Assembly: GCF_030272615.1 (NCBI RefSeq)
Contig: NC_081409.1
Span: forward strand, 476,748,573-476,812,572
Source: Cryptomeria japonica
Lineage: Eukaryota > Streptophyta > Pinopsida > Cupressales > Cupressaceae
DNA: 64,000 nt
Direction: 5' to 3'
In this document: piece after piece, positions 25,768-37,914 of the stretch
Layout: each line of letters opens with the position of its first letter
Position numbering within the stretch: position 1 is the stretch's first letter
Translations under genes and position numbers: made by a program
Notes under the pieces: model-generated
Databases searched by the model: none
Told to the model about the DNA's origin: nothing
What the model saw: the letters and a program-made list of their open reading frames with translations, nothing else

Positions 25768-27640
25768 AGTGCAACTTAGGTAGTGAAATTATTATGCAAA
25801 TGACACAAGACTAATATGAAGATGCAATATGTGGGTCTTCACAACTAGGCCATGTTAGATACCCATGTACAACTAATCATACAACTACAAACGAAGAAAA
25901 GGAGAAAACCTAATGGGACAAAACTCCTCTCCAAAAATGAGATAATGCAAATGAGTATAAGTGATAGGAATGAAGTGATGTATGGAGGTATCAACACCAA
26001 CACCCCCAAAAACTACATCCATCACAATAATCCAATCGATAGCATCCCTCACTCTCCTCGCCACCCCTCCCCTCCCTCATCCTCCTCCTCCTTGTAGGAG
26101 AGAAAGAGAGAGACTATTTAACACCCCCACAATGAATTATCTCTTGCAAGAATGATAAGGGTTTGGAGAAAAAACAAGACCCAATGCTTACAAACCATTT
26201 GTCTTCCCTTAGGAAGAAACAAAAGAATATACAAATGCAAGCATCCTTCCCATTCTAGATATGCAATGAAAGATGGAAGCATGAAGAATGAAGATGATGT
26301 CTCTAAGAACTACTCATGTGTCTACTTGTCCATGCAAAATGATGATCCCACAATCCATTCAAGCACATGCCCAAACAAATAAGAAAGTGACAAACTAGAA
26401 CTATGTGGAAACTAATATAGCACAAACTCAAAAGACAAAAAAATGTTGAAATATTTCCTCCAACCAAATGTGAAAGATAATGATGAAAGTCTCAATTAGT
26501 GACTCTAGAGAAGAAGTTGATGAAAGTGAAGGTGGATCAACTATCTCTAAAGAAGATTCAAGAACCTCTAAAGCAACCTTTATGAAGTGTCAAAAACCTC
26601 CAAAGGGTCACTATCATGAGGTATTTTTGCTAAAGAATGAAGATGTACAATAGGATCTTCCAGGAAGGGTTGAGTATCAAGATCTCCACATAACTAACTC
26701 CCAAAGTTGAGTTGAAAGAGCATGAGGACAATCAAAATTAACAAAGACTCGAACATGTCATCATCAACATGCATAGCAATGACTCTGAAGATAAGATCCA
26801 TATTGCATTTCCAATAAATTTTCTAACAAGATGTGTTAGGTAGGGGGAACAAGATTGTACAAATATGACAATAAATGAAATCCACTAATATGGATAATGA
26901 TGCAATTGCTCCATTGCCTATAGTTACCCCTATTCAAGATGATCAAACAAGAATGGAATGTAGAACTCATAACAAACTAGGACAAATTTCTTCAAACCAA
27001 ATCCTCCAAATATGACATGAAACTAAAAAATTATCACAAGTCAAAAAATAGCCAATGGGGCAATAATGGTTGGTAAGTCGAGCTTGCAAGTGAGGTCGAT
27101 GTCAATGTCGATTGACTAACATTGTAAGCCGTCGGTACCAAATCTCTCCACCAATTAGATGTCATCACAAGCACTCCACCATGGCTTCGTAGCCTTGGGT
27201 AATGCAACTGCCAAACAGATGATATCACTATGCCAAAAAAATAGGGCTCTCATAAATGAATCGTAGTGATTATCGTTGCCACAAACAATATACACAATCC
27301 CTTCACAAGATAAAATTGCAGCCTGCACACTTGATGAAATAGTATATTGTTGTCAAGGAATGCGTATATGGTTGCCAAATACACCTTTAATCTTGACCAA
27401 TACAAAAAGATAGCTCTTAATGAGCTCAACTGGGATATAGATTGGACCTCACAAAAATGTGTGAATAGGTCACACCAACAATTTATGACTTAGGTAAAGA
27501 AGTACCTATAATATCATCCCAGTTGCATAACGAAAAACATAGATATTAAGAAGAGACATCTACATTCATCACATGACAAAATATTTGAATAATTGATTGC
27601 AAACTCAACATAAGAAACTAGAGCATAAAGAAACCATACA
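25768..27640. other. AT-rich DNA without recognisable genes
   Basis: Would be the interior side of the short LTR at 25,359. A C-rich microsatellite-like tract (CTCCTC and CCACCCCTCCC) lies at 26,040-26,100. No RT, integrase or gag motif was found on either strand. Confidence 0.5.
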
Positions 27641-27651
27641 TGTCTCATAGA

Positions 27652-27915
27652 CCAACCATATTATTCTTTATTTATTTCTTAAAGTGTAGAGCTCAAATAC
27701 TCTTTTCTTCCTATACGATATGAGAATGAAAAGTTTCTTGGAAAAAGAAAGAACCCCTGTTACATTCAAAATCCTCTTATTCATAACTTTCTTCCATAAT
27801 TGATAACTAATTAAGAAGAATAAATTTAAAAGAAACCTTATTTTCACTATGTTTTGCTGCTTCTTTTTTTTGGAAGGCTTACTTTTTTTAAATTAACTTA
27901 CAATAGATGACTTAG
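27652..27915 (+). repeat. Diverged repeat, copy 2 (partner at 9,478)
   Basis: Same ordered landmarks as 9,478-9,735, with many small indels; an old unidentified repeat family. Confidence 0.6.
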
Positions 27916-28633
27916 GGGAAAGGACCCAATAACCACCTACCCTAATTTTGTGCATCTTAAGTTTCTAAACAATACACCAAATTTCAAAGTTTTTTTTAGA
28001 TTTCTTCATATGTGAGTTAAGAGTTTAAAGCTATTCTTTCAATGTTTGGGTAATAAAATGTGAGAGGATTTATTATATGCACAAAGGTAAAAAATTGGTC
28101 ACTTAGATACGATTTTGATGTTAATTTGATTTAATTATGTGGATGCGTTATTCAATTACTATGTTAAGTATTTGTTTTATAATTCTTGCCAAATTATCAC
28201 ATTTTTGTAATTTACATTGACTATGGACATCTATTTTGATAATATTATACATTTTAAATTATCTTAACATTGATATTTATTACATTAAATCCTATGATAT
28301 TAATTAAACAAATATTAGAGAAAAGTGACATTACACTAGTGGTCATGACATACAAAAAATATATTATGAAATGTAGAAATGAAAATATGGAATGAACATG
28401 TCTCTAAAAGAAAGGTTAGTTAGGGTCTCTAATCAAATAGAGGACACCAACAATTACAAAGTATTTTTTTTGCATTGTGCCAAATTCTTATTTTTACAAG
28501 GAATCAACCATGTAATTTTTCAGTTAAATTCATTGACTCATATTTTATTAGTGGTCCACAATCACACAATGAAACCATATCTCATGAGTATGAATGATCC
28601 ACTTACCACTCATTACATGTAAGTGATGCTCAC

Positions 28634-28690
28634 AACGTGTAACATTGGAACTTCATAGAAGGTCACCCATCCCAACACTCTTCTAACTCA
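28634..28690 (-). other. 5S rRNA-like fragment 1 (3' half)
   Basis: Minus-strand GGGATGGGTGACC followed by TTCTATGAAGTTCC and ACGTTGTG matches the order GGATGGGTGACC, CCTGGGAAGTCC, CGTGTTGC of the plant 5S rRNA 3' part. It is too short and diverged to be a gene. Confidence 0.65.
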
Positions 28691-28881
28691 AAAATGTTTT
28701 ACCATGTAGTTTCCCCTGAGATCACTCCCACTTAACTGGCTAGCCAATTTGCAAAAACATAAGCAAGTATTGTGCATTATGAACCATTGATTAGAGAGCC
28801 GTAGCTCACCCATTGACAAATATAAGGTATTTTTCCATAATGTGCCAATTCATGATGTTTTTTAAAGATTAAACTACATAA

Positions 28882-29120
28882 TTTTTCAATGAAGCTCCTT
28901 GATCCATATTTCATGAGTTTTGTTCACATAGTTTTTCAGTAAATCTCCTTGATCCATATTCTATGAGTTTTATTGCACAATTTTTCAATCAAACTCCTTG
29001 ATTCACATTTCACGAGTTTTGTTCACACATATTTTCTGAATCGAACTCCTTGATCCACATTTCACAAGTTTTGTTCACACATAGTTTCTCAATCGAACTC
29101 CTTGATCCAAATTTCATGAA
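28882..29120 (+). repeat. 50-bp minisatellite, five copies
   Basis: Copies start at about 28,882, 28,932, 28,981, 29,032 and 29,083. Each has TTTTTCAAT, then CTCCTTGATCCA, ATTTCA and GAGTTTTGTTCACA. The last copy is partial. Single diverged copies lie near 28,516 and 29,326. Confidence 0.9.
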
Positions 29121-29195
29121 TAGTGATTCACATGAAACAATCTCTCACCGCCATCAAATAATCCACTAGCACTAATTGCATCCAAGTGATCTTCA

Positions 29196-29273
29196 TAGGG
29201 GTGAAACCTTTGGTCTTCCTTGGAGGTCATACATCCCAATACTACTCCAACTGAAGCACATGCTCAGTCCTGG
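29196..29273 (-). other. 5S rRNA-like fragment 2 (3' half)
   Basis: On the minus strand, GTGCTT, GGAGTAGTATTGGGATG, TGACCTCC, GGAAG and CACCCC follow the order of the plant 5S rRNA 3' half. It is better preserved than fragment 1. Both lie at the same place in the larger repeat, so the 5S piece is part of the repeat family. Confidence 0.7.
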
Positions 29274-29689
29274 AATTTATTTTTCTGCAATGTGCCAAAT
29301 TATGGTTTTTTCTCAATATTCGACTTTTAGTTTTTCAGTCAAACCAGCTGACCCATATTTCATTTGTACACATGAAACCATCTCTTATGAGCATGAATAT
29401 ACTAAAAAGGTATAGAGGGTGAGATTTTAAAACAAGAACTCTAAGAGGCAGAAATGGAATTAGGGTGTAATTTACTACCTTAAATATAGCTGACATGACA
29501 ATTTTAGTGAGTGAATATCCCATGGACTTCCTCAGCCCAATCCTAACTAGATACCATAGACAAATTATAATGATGCATTGTTCCCAATGCTTCATCTCTA
29601 TATGCCTTAAATATTGTACATTTTATTTGGAAGGTAATAAGCTATCCAATGAAAACTATGGTAGTTTAATGTTAAATGCTTAGACTCTT

Positions 29690-30112
29690 GAAACAATCAA
29701 TACTTCTCAACTTTTGTACTTGGTGGATTAACTACGAATTATAGATAAGTTTAAGGGCATCATTAATGATGGTAAGTTGGATAAAACGGATTACTGGGCA
29801 GAAAACTATGCAACTGACTTAATAAATATAATGTTGTCATATTTTGTTGAACGTTCTTGAGAATTTGGGTAAAAAACTAGGGATTATAGCAGCAGCACAA
29901 TAGATTCTATAGTTTGTAGGAGTTAAAGGGTAGCCTTATATATCACTGCCACAAGACCTGATACAATGTATGCAACATGTTTATTTTTTAGATATATGTT
30001 GTGGCCTATTGAAACACACTTTTGAGTGGCAAAGAGAACGCTGACATATGGAAATGGAACAAACAATTTTGATATTAGGTACAATTCTTCTAAAGATTAT
30101 GGGTTGGTAGGG
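29690..30112 (+). pseudogene. Copia reverse transcriptase/RNase H remnant
   Basis: The frame reads YITATRPDTMYATCLFFRYM, then AKRTLTYGNGT, then SSKDYGLVG, the familiar end of Ty1/copia RT leading into RNase H. Upstream, ENYATDLI matches the YA.DLL segment. Several stops are present. It breaks off within the LVG motif exactly where the LTR of element C begins, so C inserted into it; the continuation should lie beyond C's far end, outside the window. Confidence 0.75.
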
Positions 30113-30342
30113 TGTAATGTCCCCTTTTCCACTCTAGTTTGTTTTGGGGATTGTTGGCCAATTCTGAGACCTGTTGGTTAGTCAAAAGCAGAAATTAGGA
30201 TTTCCAACTTTTGTGGAGGTCTGTGGGAGCCCTTTGATGATTGACGAGTTGGAATTCTACAATTCCGATTGTGGATTCTTTCTGGGTTTCTAGAGAGCTT
30301 CGTGATGGTGTGGCATGCAACTGAATCTGAGGACATTTCCAA

Positions 30343-30590
30343 ACTTACTATTTTTAGTAAGTGGGGGTGAGGACAACTTACTTTTCAGGGTTTTCAAAGA
30401 TCCCCATGATGGTGTGACATGCAAAAGAATCTAAAGACTTTTCCAGACTTAGTATTTTTAGTAAGTTGTGAGGGCTGCTCAATATGTGGTTAATTTGCAT
30501 TTTGACACACTTACTATTTTTAGTAAGTGACACTTGCTTCCCGGTTTGTGCCCTAACAGAGTTTGGAGACACTTACTATTTTCAGTAAGT
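30343..30590 (+). repeat. Four 20-bp palindromic motifs in C's 5' LTR
   Basis: ACTTACTATTTTTAGTAAGT (arms ACTTACTA and TAGTAAGT) occurs at 30,343-30,362 and 30,509-30,528, with one-base variants at 30,447-30,466 and 30,571-30,590. These are repeated dyads in the upstream part of the LTR, as expected for protein-binding or enhancer sites. Confidence 0.85.
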
Positions 30591-31219
30591 ACTATTTTTA
30601 GGGTTTTGAGTTGAGCCAGTGCAACATAGCCTATTTATGGCAGTCCAACTTGGCATGATGACCCAAAGATTCAGTTCTATTTGCAGTAGACTAGTTCAGA
30701 TGGCCATTTTCGGCAAATCAATTTGAGCAGTTTGTCTTCCAACATTCTTGGAGCTTATTTTGGGCTATTCATGCTTTGGGAAAAATATTTTACAAGTGAA
30801 TTATTTTTAAGGCATGATGGACGCCTTAGAAAGAAATATGTTAATTTTATGAAAAATAATTCACTTCATTTCCTTGGACGCTATATCTCACTTTATGAAT
30901 ATTTCATAAAGTATATTTGCTACCTTCAGGGGGTCGATTTGAAAAATTAAGAATTATTTTTTGACTTATGTTAGGTTGGACGTCCCTTTTGATGTATTTT
31001 CTCATTAAAATTATACCCTAGCAATTGACTTAATATTTGTCTATATGGGGCGGCCACTAAAGGGAGAAAATACTTTAGTTCTAAATGAAATATTATTATC
31101 CCTTGGGCGATTTGTGGAGGAAGTGAAATGAAATGAAATGAGTGCAAATTAAAAGAGATTTGAATGTGGATGTTTAATCCCATATTGGAGGGAAAGGAAG
31201 TTCGACTTGAGGAGAAAGC

Positions 31220-31227
31220 TATAAATA
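31220..31227 (+). promoter_or_regulatory. TATA box of element C
   Basis: TATAAATA about 1.1 kb into the LTR, in the context AGCTATAAATATGC. The U3 region would then be about 1.1 kb and hold the palindromes. Confidence 0.6.
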
Positions 31228-32649
31228 TGCATCTAGGCCCTCATTTTTGGGATCCAAAAACAATTTTATACTGAAATGTTGTTGAAATGCAGAGTGATAG
31301 CTTTGGGGAATGCTTACCTCCTAGCCATAGCTTGATTTCTTGCTTGCAATACAGCAACTAGTCGAGCCAGAGACTGCTCTTCATTTAGAAGAGTGGATTG
31401 AAGATAATGTTGTGGATTTATGTATTAGATTTTTTATTTTTGGGAATGTTGTAGTGTGTTTCCAGGTTGTTGTTTTCCAGTGTAGTTGAAGTGTGTTTTC
31501 ACTCGTAGCTCCTTATGTGTGTGTCAGCTCATTCTGGGTGTTTGCTAAATCAATTCCTATGCCATGGGCGACTCAACCTATAATTTTTTGTTGAATATTT
31601 TGCAGTATGGGATTTTACATTGCAAGTCATACTTTTTAGTTGTACACGTTTTTGTTGGAGGTGTTTGGGGTTGTGTTATATTGATTGTGTTTTGTTGGAG
31701 TCATTTCCTTAGTGTTGCCTTAATCACTTTATACCTAGGGTCTTTGGAGTGTGTTTAGAGATAATTTGGGTGTGTTTGGAGTGATTTAGAAGTGTTTGTG
31801 AGGATTTTCATGTTGCTAGTCTGTATTTCCAGCCTGTTGTTCATTCATATCAGATTTAGTTTTGGGGGATTGAAGTTGGTTTTTCAGGTGTGAGTCTATT
31901 GATGTGGTGTGAAGAGTCTTGGTAATAAGTTGTAGTTGTTAGTTTGAGTTTTGGCATTTGAATATCCATGGTGAATCATATTGTAATTCTGGTTAGTAGT
32001 ACTAATAGCAATTTATTTGAACTTTCTTAGTCCCACTGCATAGTGGAAGAGGTTGGCCTTGCCGCCTAGTTTGGACAGTGATTCTAGTAATTGTGCAATC
32101 CATGCTTGCATTGTAAAGCTGATTAGTAGTACTAACTGCTATATACTTGGATGGTTGCTTTTGTCCCACCGCATAAGTAGAAGAGGTTGCCTTGTCGCCT
32201 TCTTATCTATTGTAACATTGTCCTCCCTCTGAATACGCAATTGAGTTGATTGTAATCTCATTTTCAGTCTTGTCGCTGAATAAGTGGTGGAGTTGATTGT
32301 TATTTCATTTATAGTCCTCCTGCTGCATAAGCAGTAGAGTGATTGTTCTTCAGTTTCTTGCATCATCCTTGGTTGGTTTACCGCCAAGTGATTCTTCATA
32401 TTCTCCATATCCCGTTGAAAAGTGGAAGGGGTTGGCTTGCCACCCAAGCATTGTATTATTTCTAGTTATTTGAAGCTAACGATCCCCTCAACACCGTATG
32501 CTCTCACCTTCCCATATTGGGCACTTGGTGATCGGAAAGTGGAAGGGTTGCAATTTCAGCATTATTGTATCTTGATTTCCTAATCTTAACGGGTTCTTGT
32601 TGTGATTGTAACTTAAAAAAAATTGAAAAAAATTGTGGAGATATTAGAG

Positions 32650-32660
32650 TGGTATCAAAG
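32650..32660 (+). other. Primer-binding site of element C
   Basis: TGGTATCAAAG, one base from the standard initiator-Met-tRNA match TGGTATCAGAG. Confidence 0.7.
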
Positions 32661-32736
32661 TTGTTTTTTCTACTAGCCTATGTGTTCAGTTGATCAGATC
32701 CACTCTTCCTACCAGCCTATGTGACAAAAGGGTTCT

Positions 32737-34584
32737 ATGAGTGATAGAGATATCAGATACTACAATTGGGAACAGAGAAGGCAGCAGTTTCAAATACCGT
32801 CAGTGCCAGTAGAGGAAAACTTTTCAGAAGTTTTGAGAAACAGATGCCAGGAAGTTGATTTAGCAAATTCAATGGATTCAATGGGAGAGAATATTTGGTC
32901 AGTATGATGCAAATGTGGTTGTGGAGAGAGTTGAGAAAAAGTTTGACACCATGATGGACATGATGTCCCAGTTGTTGGCCAAACTTAATCAGAATTATGG
33001 TGGGACTCATAATCAACCCACTAATGGAGCATAAGCTAGCATTTCTAATAATCCTGGAGGAAATGGAAACGGGAGTAACCATGCAGGAACACTTGGAGGG
33101 TCAATTTCAAGACTTTTGCAAACCGTCTTCCAACCCAAGGAAGTGCCTCAAGCTAAAATTGAGATATCAACAGTGGATGAAGTAAGGAATGGTTACATGG
33201 AGTATGCTTCTCTCCCTGTAGAGATCCGGAATATCCTCACCTTTGACCAATTTATGCACCAAAAGAAGAAGAGAGGAGGAAGATATTTTAACCGCCCTTA
33301 TGTTCCACGAGATTATCAGCAAGCTCTTGGAAAGCTTACTATATCCCACTTTGACGGGAGTGATAAGTGTTCTTCTAGATCGTGGGTTCAGAAGTTGGAC
33401 AATTACTTGTCCTTGAGACTAGTGTCAGAAGAAGAAAAATCAACATTTGAGGTTGTGCATGATGAACCCCTTAATGTTTCTTATGGAGCTAGTGATGGTG
33501 TTGAATACATTCATGTGCTTCCAAAGGAAGAGAAAATGAAGATTGAAGAAGATACTGTCATTGAGATTATAGAACCAGCTATGATAGATCATCCACAAGG
33601 AGATAATGAATTGTTTTGGTTCCCCACTAAATGAGTCTAGCATTGTTTCATCACCTTCACCTTATCTTGGCAAGGTGTCAAACCATATTTTGGGATTTGT
33701 TGAGTATGATGATGAGACAAGTTGTGAAGAGGAGGTACATGAGACTTGGGGCAGCCACGAAATCACTGCTGAAAGGTATGACAAAGATTTTGATTTTGGT
33801 ATTCATCATAGCAACAATTCACTTTCTTTGGAAAATCAGTTTGTGGTTGTCAATGATAACCCATTGTTTAAGATGGGTATAGTGAAAACATATAACAATC
33901 CACTTTTTGAGTGGGAAGATGGAACATCACTTGGTTCTAGCATTGCACTTGGTGAAAATAAAAATGTGTGGAAACAAGAGAAGATTCGAGATCTAAGTTA
34001 GATGATACTTGGAGCTATGGTGAGCACTTTTTAACTAAAAAAAGTAATCAGCCTTTTAGCATTTGGGATCGAGGTGTAATAGAAACTAAGTATGAAGAGG
34101 ATCCAACATGGGATGAATTTCCCTTTGATTCGGATGTGGCTCAAAAAATAGATTATGTTGTAGAGTTAGAAGACCATATGGTTCTTGATGATGGAAAGTT
34201 TAAAGAGGTTCTGAAATACAAATCCAATTTACCTATTCATGAAGTTGGTGGTAAGCAAAATCTTGAAGATTTAGTATAATCCGATCATTTTCATGATATT
34301 GAGCAATTGCAATTAGTGGGTGGTGAAGAAAAGGAGTCTTGAAGCAGCTTTGAGGGCAACGAAAACAAGAAACAAAGTTCTAATTGTTAGTTACAGTCAG
34401 TGACTAGTACACCACCTTTAAATGTTCACGAGTGGAAGGATAAATTCATGAGGTCCTTTGAGAATGAGGTGCGATTTCTATCTGGGTTTGACCATACACA
34501 TAGTTTGATAGAAGAACTCCATTGGAAGGCTCAAATGGATGAAAGACAGAAAGGGGCTAAGGATGAAGCTACTCTCCCTAATCT
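32737..34584 (+). pseudogene. Gag-like ORF of element C, 5' part, interrupted by E
   Basis: ATG at 32,737 (MSDRDIRYYNWEQRRQQ) opens the frame; a frameshift near 32,905 moves it to the frame with VEKKFDTMMDMMSQLL. At 33,116-33,634 a gag-like segment has LTISHFDGSDK and SWVQKLDNYLSL, the pattern of the N-terminal retrotransposon Gag domain. Beyond about residue 100 of that piece the protein becomes acidic and unfamiliar and breaks again (33,606-34,001; 33,968-34,279; 34,400-34,584). No zinc knuckle or pol follows. The last frame stops being C sequence at 34,584, where E inserted. Confidence 0.6.
34580..34584 (+). repeat. Target-site duplication AATCT (left of element E)
   Basis: Directly before TGTTGGTTG of E and repeated at 61,027-61,031. 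Confidence 0.92.
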
Positions 34585-35711
34585 TGTTGGTTGAAAATAT
34601 TGAACACTTGAGGAAATATACAAAATTGTGGTTTCAACCACAGTGTGTGAGTATGATACTTCCCTAATTAAGAGAAGGCTCCCCCTATCTATCTAATACT
34701 AAAACTAAAATAGGATGGAACAAAACTCTTTCTTCTTTTTTCAAGAAATCCAATATCTTTTTCTCTCCACAGAAAAGTGATAGCAATTTAACGTATAACA
34801 ACAGTAACTTTTGAAATGAAATGAGAGAAAGGAAATGAAGTTTCCTGAAGCTCAAAGACTTTCGTCACTTCCTTCGAGCTGGGATAACAATATCAAACTC
34901 AAAGTCTTGAATATGTGAAGTCTTATCTACCATTTTCTATGCTAATGATATCAAGAACAAATTATAGCATAGTCTGAAATATTTTATTCCCTTCTACACA
35001 AAATAGTAAGAACTAGTATTAGCTCAAAGACTCGCAACTATTTCTTATCATAAAATCTATTTTTAATCTCTCTCAAGAATAAGTGTGAGCACAAAGACTT
35101 ACTACTCTTTCCAAGAGAATATTTACTCTAATTTATATTAACCTCCAATACTTGCAGCACAAAGACTGCAATACAAATTTGATTAAGCTCTCTAAGAAAC
35201 ATTTGCAAGAAAGATAATATGGAACACAAACTCAAGTTTGTAGCACAAAGATTCAACACTTGAGTAATCTTCTTCTATTTCTTTCAATTCTTCAATTTAC
35301 ACATAAAAGCTCAAAGACTTTTTTGTTGCAAATTTAGTAGAGTTTTTGCTTGCTTTCCAAAAAATAAAAATTGAAAATAAACCCCCTCAAATATTTCTAA
35401 GGGAGGAGTCTTGAGAAAAATGTGGGTGGATCCTAACTAACTTGAGAAATTCTCTCAACAACCAAGACTAATTCAATAACTAACTATGACTTATTCAAAG
35501 TCACAAGTCTTGTTCAAAATTGACTTGTAACTCGTCTACTTGTAATTACAAAAACACAAGTAATGACTTAACTTGCAATTTACAAAATATTTTTACAAGT
35601 AAACATGTCAAAAGAGAAACTACAACTAAGAGATTACAATTCTGAAAAATGCAACTAAGTGTTGAAAAACACTTAGGTTGCAGCATGTGAAGACATGAAT
35701 CCTTTGAACTT

Positions 35712-36323
35712 CTAGATGATCATTTGCAGCTCATCGAGATTTGGATCATGGGTATTCTTTGCCACGATCATGGTTTTCACAATAACATCGTTGCAAAAAA
35801 GGACTATGGCATTATTATTCTCAAAGGAAGATTGAATTTCTTGCAAGAAGATTGTTTGATTAGATGCAACTGAAAATGGTTCACTCCTCCACTCATGATG
35901 AATCTTTAACTGTAGATCTGAGAGAACCTTTTCTTTTGATAATAATTCCCCATTGTGATTCATGACCTTGCAAGAAGCTTTCTCACAATAGGAAACAATA
36001 TCCTGAAATACTTCCAATCGCAGTCCCATAGAATCATCAATGTCTTCAACAAGTGACTTGAGAACAAGGGCTTTGTTCTCCAAGAGCTCCTGGTATTCTA
36101 GATACACAACCCTCAAAGGAATAACCCGATGTTCTAGAAGAACACTCAACTTTTGTTGACGAATCTTGAGCCATGTTGTCAAGCTATCTTCCACCTTTAT
36201 CAAGAAAGCGTCAGAAACCTGGTTCAATTGTTCCTCAATGGTCTTCAATTTGAGCATCATTTGAAAAACCTCCTTCAAGACCTGTGCACATAAATCATGA
36301 AGTTGATCCACCCAAAATTCCAA
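35712..36323 (-). pseudogene. U3 ORF of E, C-terminal part (left LTR)
   Basis: An open frame of 203 codons lies inside the LTR on the element's sense strand. The protein is helical and rich in Leu/Glu/Val (VEDSLTTWLKIRQQKLSVLL, LVEDIDDSMGLRLEVFQDI), coiled-coil-like, with no recognised domain. The right LTR has the matching frame broken into pieces at 55,154-55,387 and 55,424-55,618. It appears to be the end of a long frame whose earlier part lies beyond the B insertion at 43,711-45,848. Function unknown. Confidence 0.55.
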
Positions 36324-36886
36324 TGCTTGTACCTTTTGAGCAGCTCTCTCAACTCCTTGAATTGATTCTTATGGACTAGAAGAACTCAAAGGATTGCTCC
36401 CTTCACTAGTGGATTTTGTAATCCTTTGAACAGTTGCAACAAGTTGCCTATTCTCTTCTTTCAGTGTGTCTTTCTTTGCTAGAAGCTCGTCATATGGTTG
36501 TACCAGTGAAGCTACGAACTACTGGGCATCATGCTTGACCACTTCATGTGTTTCCTTACCCAATTCTACCCTTATGACCCTATAATCAACAACTTGCATG
36601 TCCTCATGTGGCTTGTCTACAAGAGGCTCAACAATTTCAGCCACCTTCATCTTGTTACTGTCAACTGTTACCCTTGACATCGTCTTGACTCTTTTGGCAA
36701 CCTTGGGTCTTGATTGCCTAAGCTGCTGATAATCAAAGACATCAGGAGAAATTTCCTACTCTTTTCTATTTGCAGTGAAAGAACTAAGCCATGGAGGTAA
36801 AACCATTAGTTCTCCTTCAGTAGCAGCTGAAAGTAGAGGAGAAGCAGTTTTTGTTTCAACAACCGTGGTCATCCTGAGGAAGTATA

Positions 36887-37840
36887 TGTTGGCAATTGAC
36901 ACTCTATTGGTTAGGTTTCATTATGTTGTCATTGATGGCAACATGATTTTGGGTTCTGACTTCATATGTTGTACGGGCAGGCACTTCACAGACTCTACAC
37001 TGGCACCGGCATCGGCAACGGCAGGATAGAAGATTTCTTTGATCACCGGCAATGCAGGCTGACATGGTATGGTAAAGGTCATCAGTATTGGAGGCCAACA
37101 CATCTTGGATCTGGCATCGGCAACTTGGTTTAATGCTTATTCATTTATTTTATATAGCTGACTTGTAAATGTAATACTGTATATATCCTTGTAAGTCAAC
37201 ATAAGGCATAAATTTGTATAGGACATATAGGGGAGATTGATTAGATCATTTTGTCATAGGAAAATGAATAAGAGAATAGGGATAGACATGTGGAATGGAT
37301 ATATGGATGTAATGTAATGCGAAATATATCAGAGAGACTATGTATGTGAGGAATTGATTGCAAAGGTTAATCCGATACTGAGGTTTAGGGTTTTGACCGG
37401 AACAGATGGAGCTTAATCTGGAACTATTTCATGGCATTGGAGATGCTATACTAAGCAGTTCACACTTCCCTGGATTGTTGTCTGGATTGTTATGTAGTCA
37501 GTGAAGCTCCTTTTGTGATAAGCAGTGTGCTCTAGGTTGTAAGTCTTCCTGCAAGTGCAGGCCCATCATATATTGTAATATCTCTTCATATGGCCAGTGA
37601 ATTGATATTCTGGGTCACAAATCCCACCATGGTTTTTGCTCGTTGAGGTTTTCCAGGTATAAATCTGTGTGTTATGATTCTCATTTATGTGTTTGGTTTA
37701 TTGGTTGCATTACTTCTTTCAATTCTGTTTATACCGGTATACCGGTTGGTGTATGTATGTTTTGTTAAGGCTAAAATCTTCTATTTCGGTATAACATTGA
37801 TTCACCCCCCCACCCCTCTCAGTGTTATTGGTTTCCAACA
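36887..37840 (+). mobile_element. 5' LTR of element B
   Basis: 954 bp, from TGTTGGCAATTG to GGTTTCCAACA, with perfect 6-bp inverted ends. The end includes the run CACCCCCCCACCCCTCTC seen in element A's LTR. Confidence 0.93.
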
Positions 37841-37842
37841 AT

Positions 37843-37854
37843 TGGTATCAGAGC
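37843..37854 (+). other. Primer-binding site of element B
   Basis: TGGTATCAGAGC two bases after the LTR, the standard match to plant initiator methionine tRNA. Confidence 0.95.
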
Positions 37855-37914
37855 CTTGTGCCTTGGAGGAAATTTAACAGCTTGAGGAAGATCCTGAAAC
37901 CGGAATCATTCAAT

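Larger units (their letters stand above)
28440..29420. repeat. Complex repeat: three diverged ~400-bp units
   Basis: The block order (TGTGCCAAATT, then TTTTTCAGTTAAA..., then CACATGAAACCATCTC, then a 5S-like fragment) occurs at about 28,470-28,690, again at 28,845-29,275, and partly at 29,290-29,400. In the middle unit one 50-bp segment is expanded to five tandem copies. Confidence 0.65.
30113..32649 (+). mobile_element. 5' LTR of element C
   Basis: Begins TGTAATGTCCCC and ends just before the primer site at 32,650; the exact 3' end is unclear because no CA terminus is obvious. The first 1 kb aligns with 62,969-64,000. Four 20-bp palindromes and a TATA box lie in it. Confidence 0.8.

Noticed and set aside
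28882-29120. CRISPR-like array
   Set aside because: The 50-bp units are contiguous without unique spacers, and this is plant nuclear DNA.
28634-29273. Functional 5S rRNA genes
   Set aside because: Only the 3' half is present, with many substitutions and no complete internal promoter.
37841-37856. tRNA gene at the TGGTATCAGAGC sites
   Set aside because: These are primer-binding sites next to LTRs; no cloverleaf follows.
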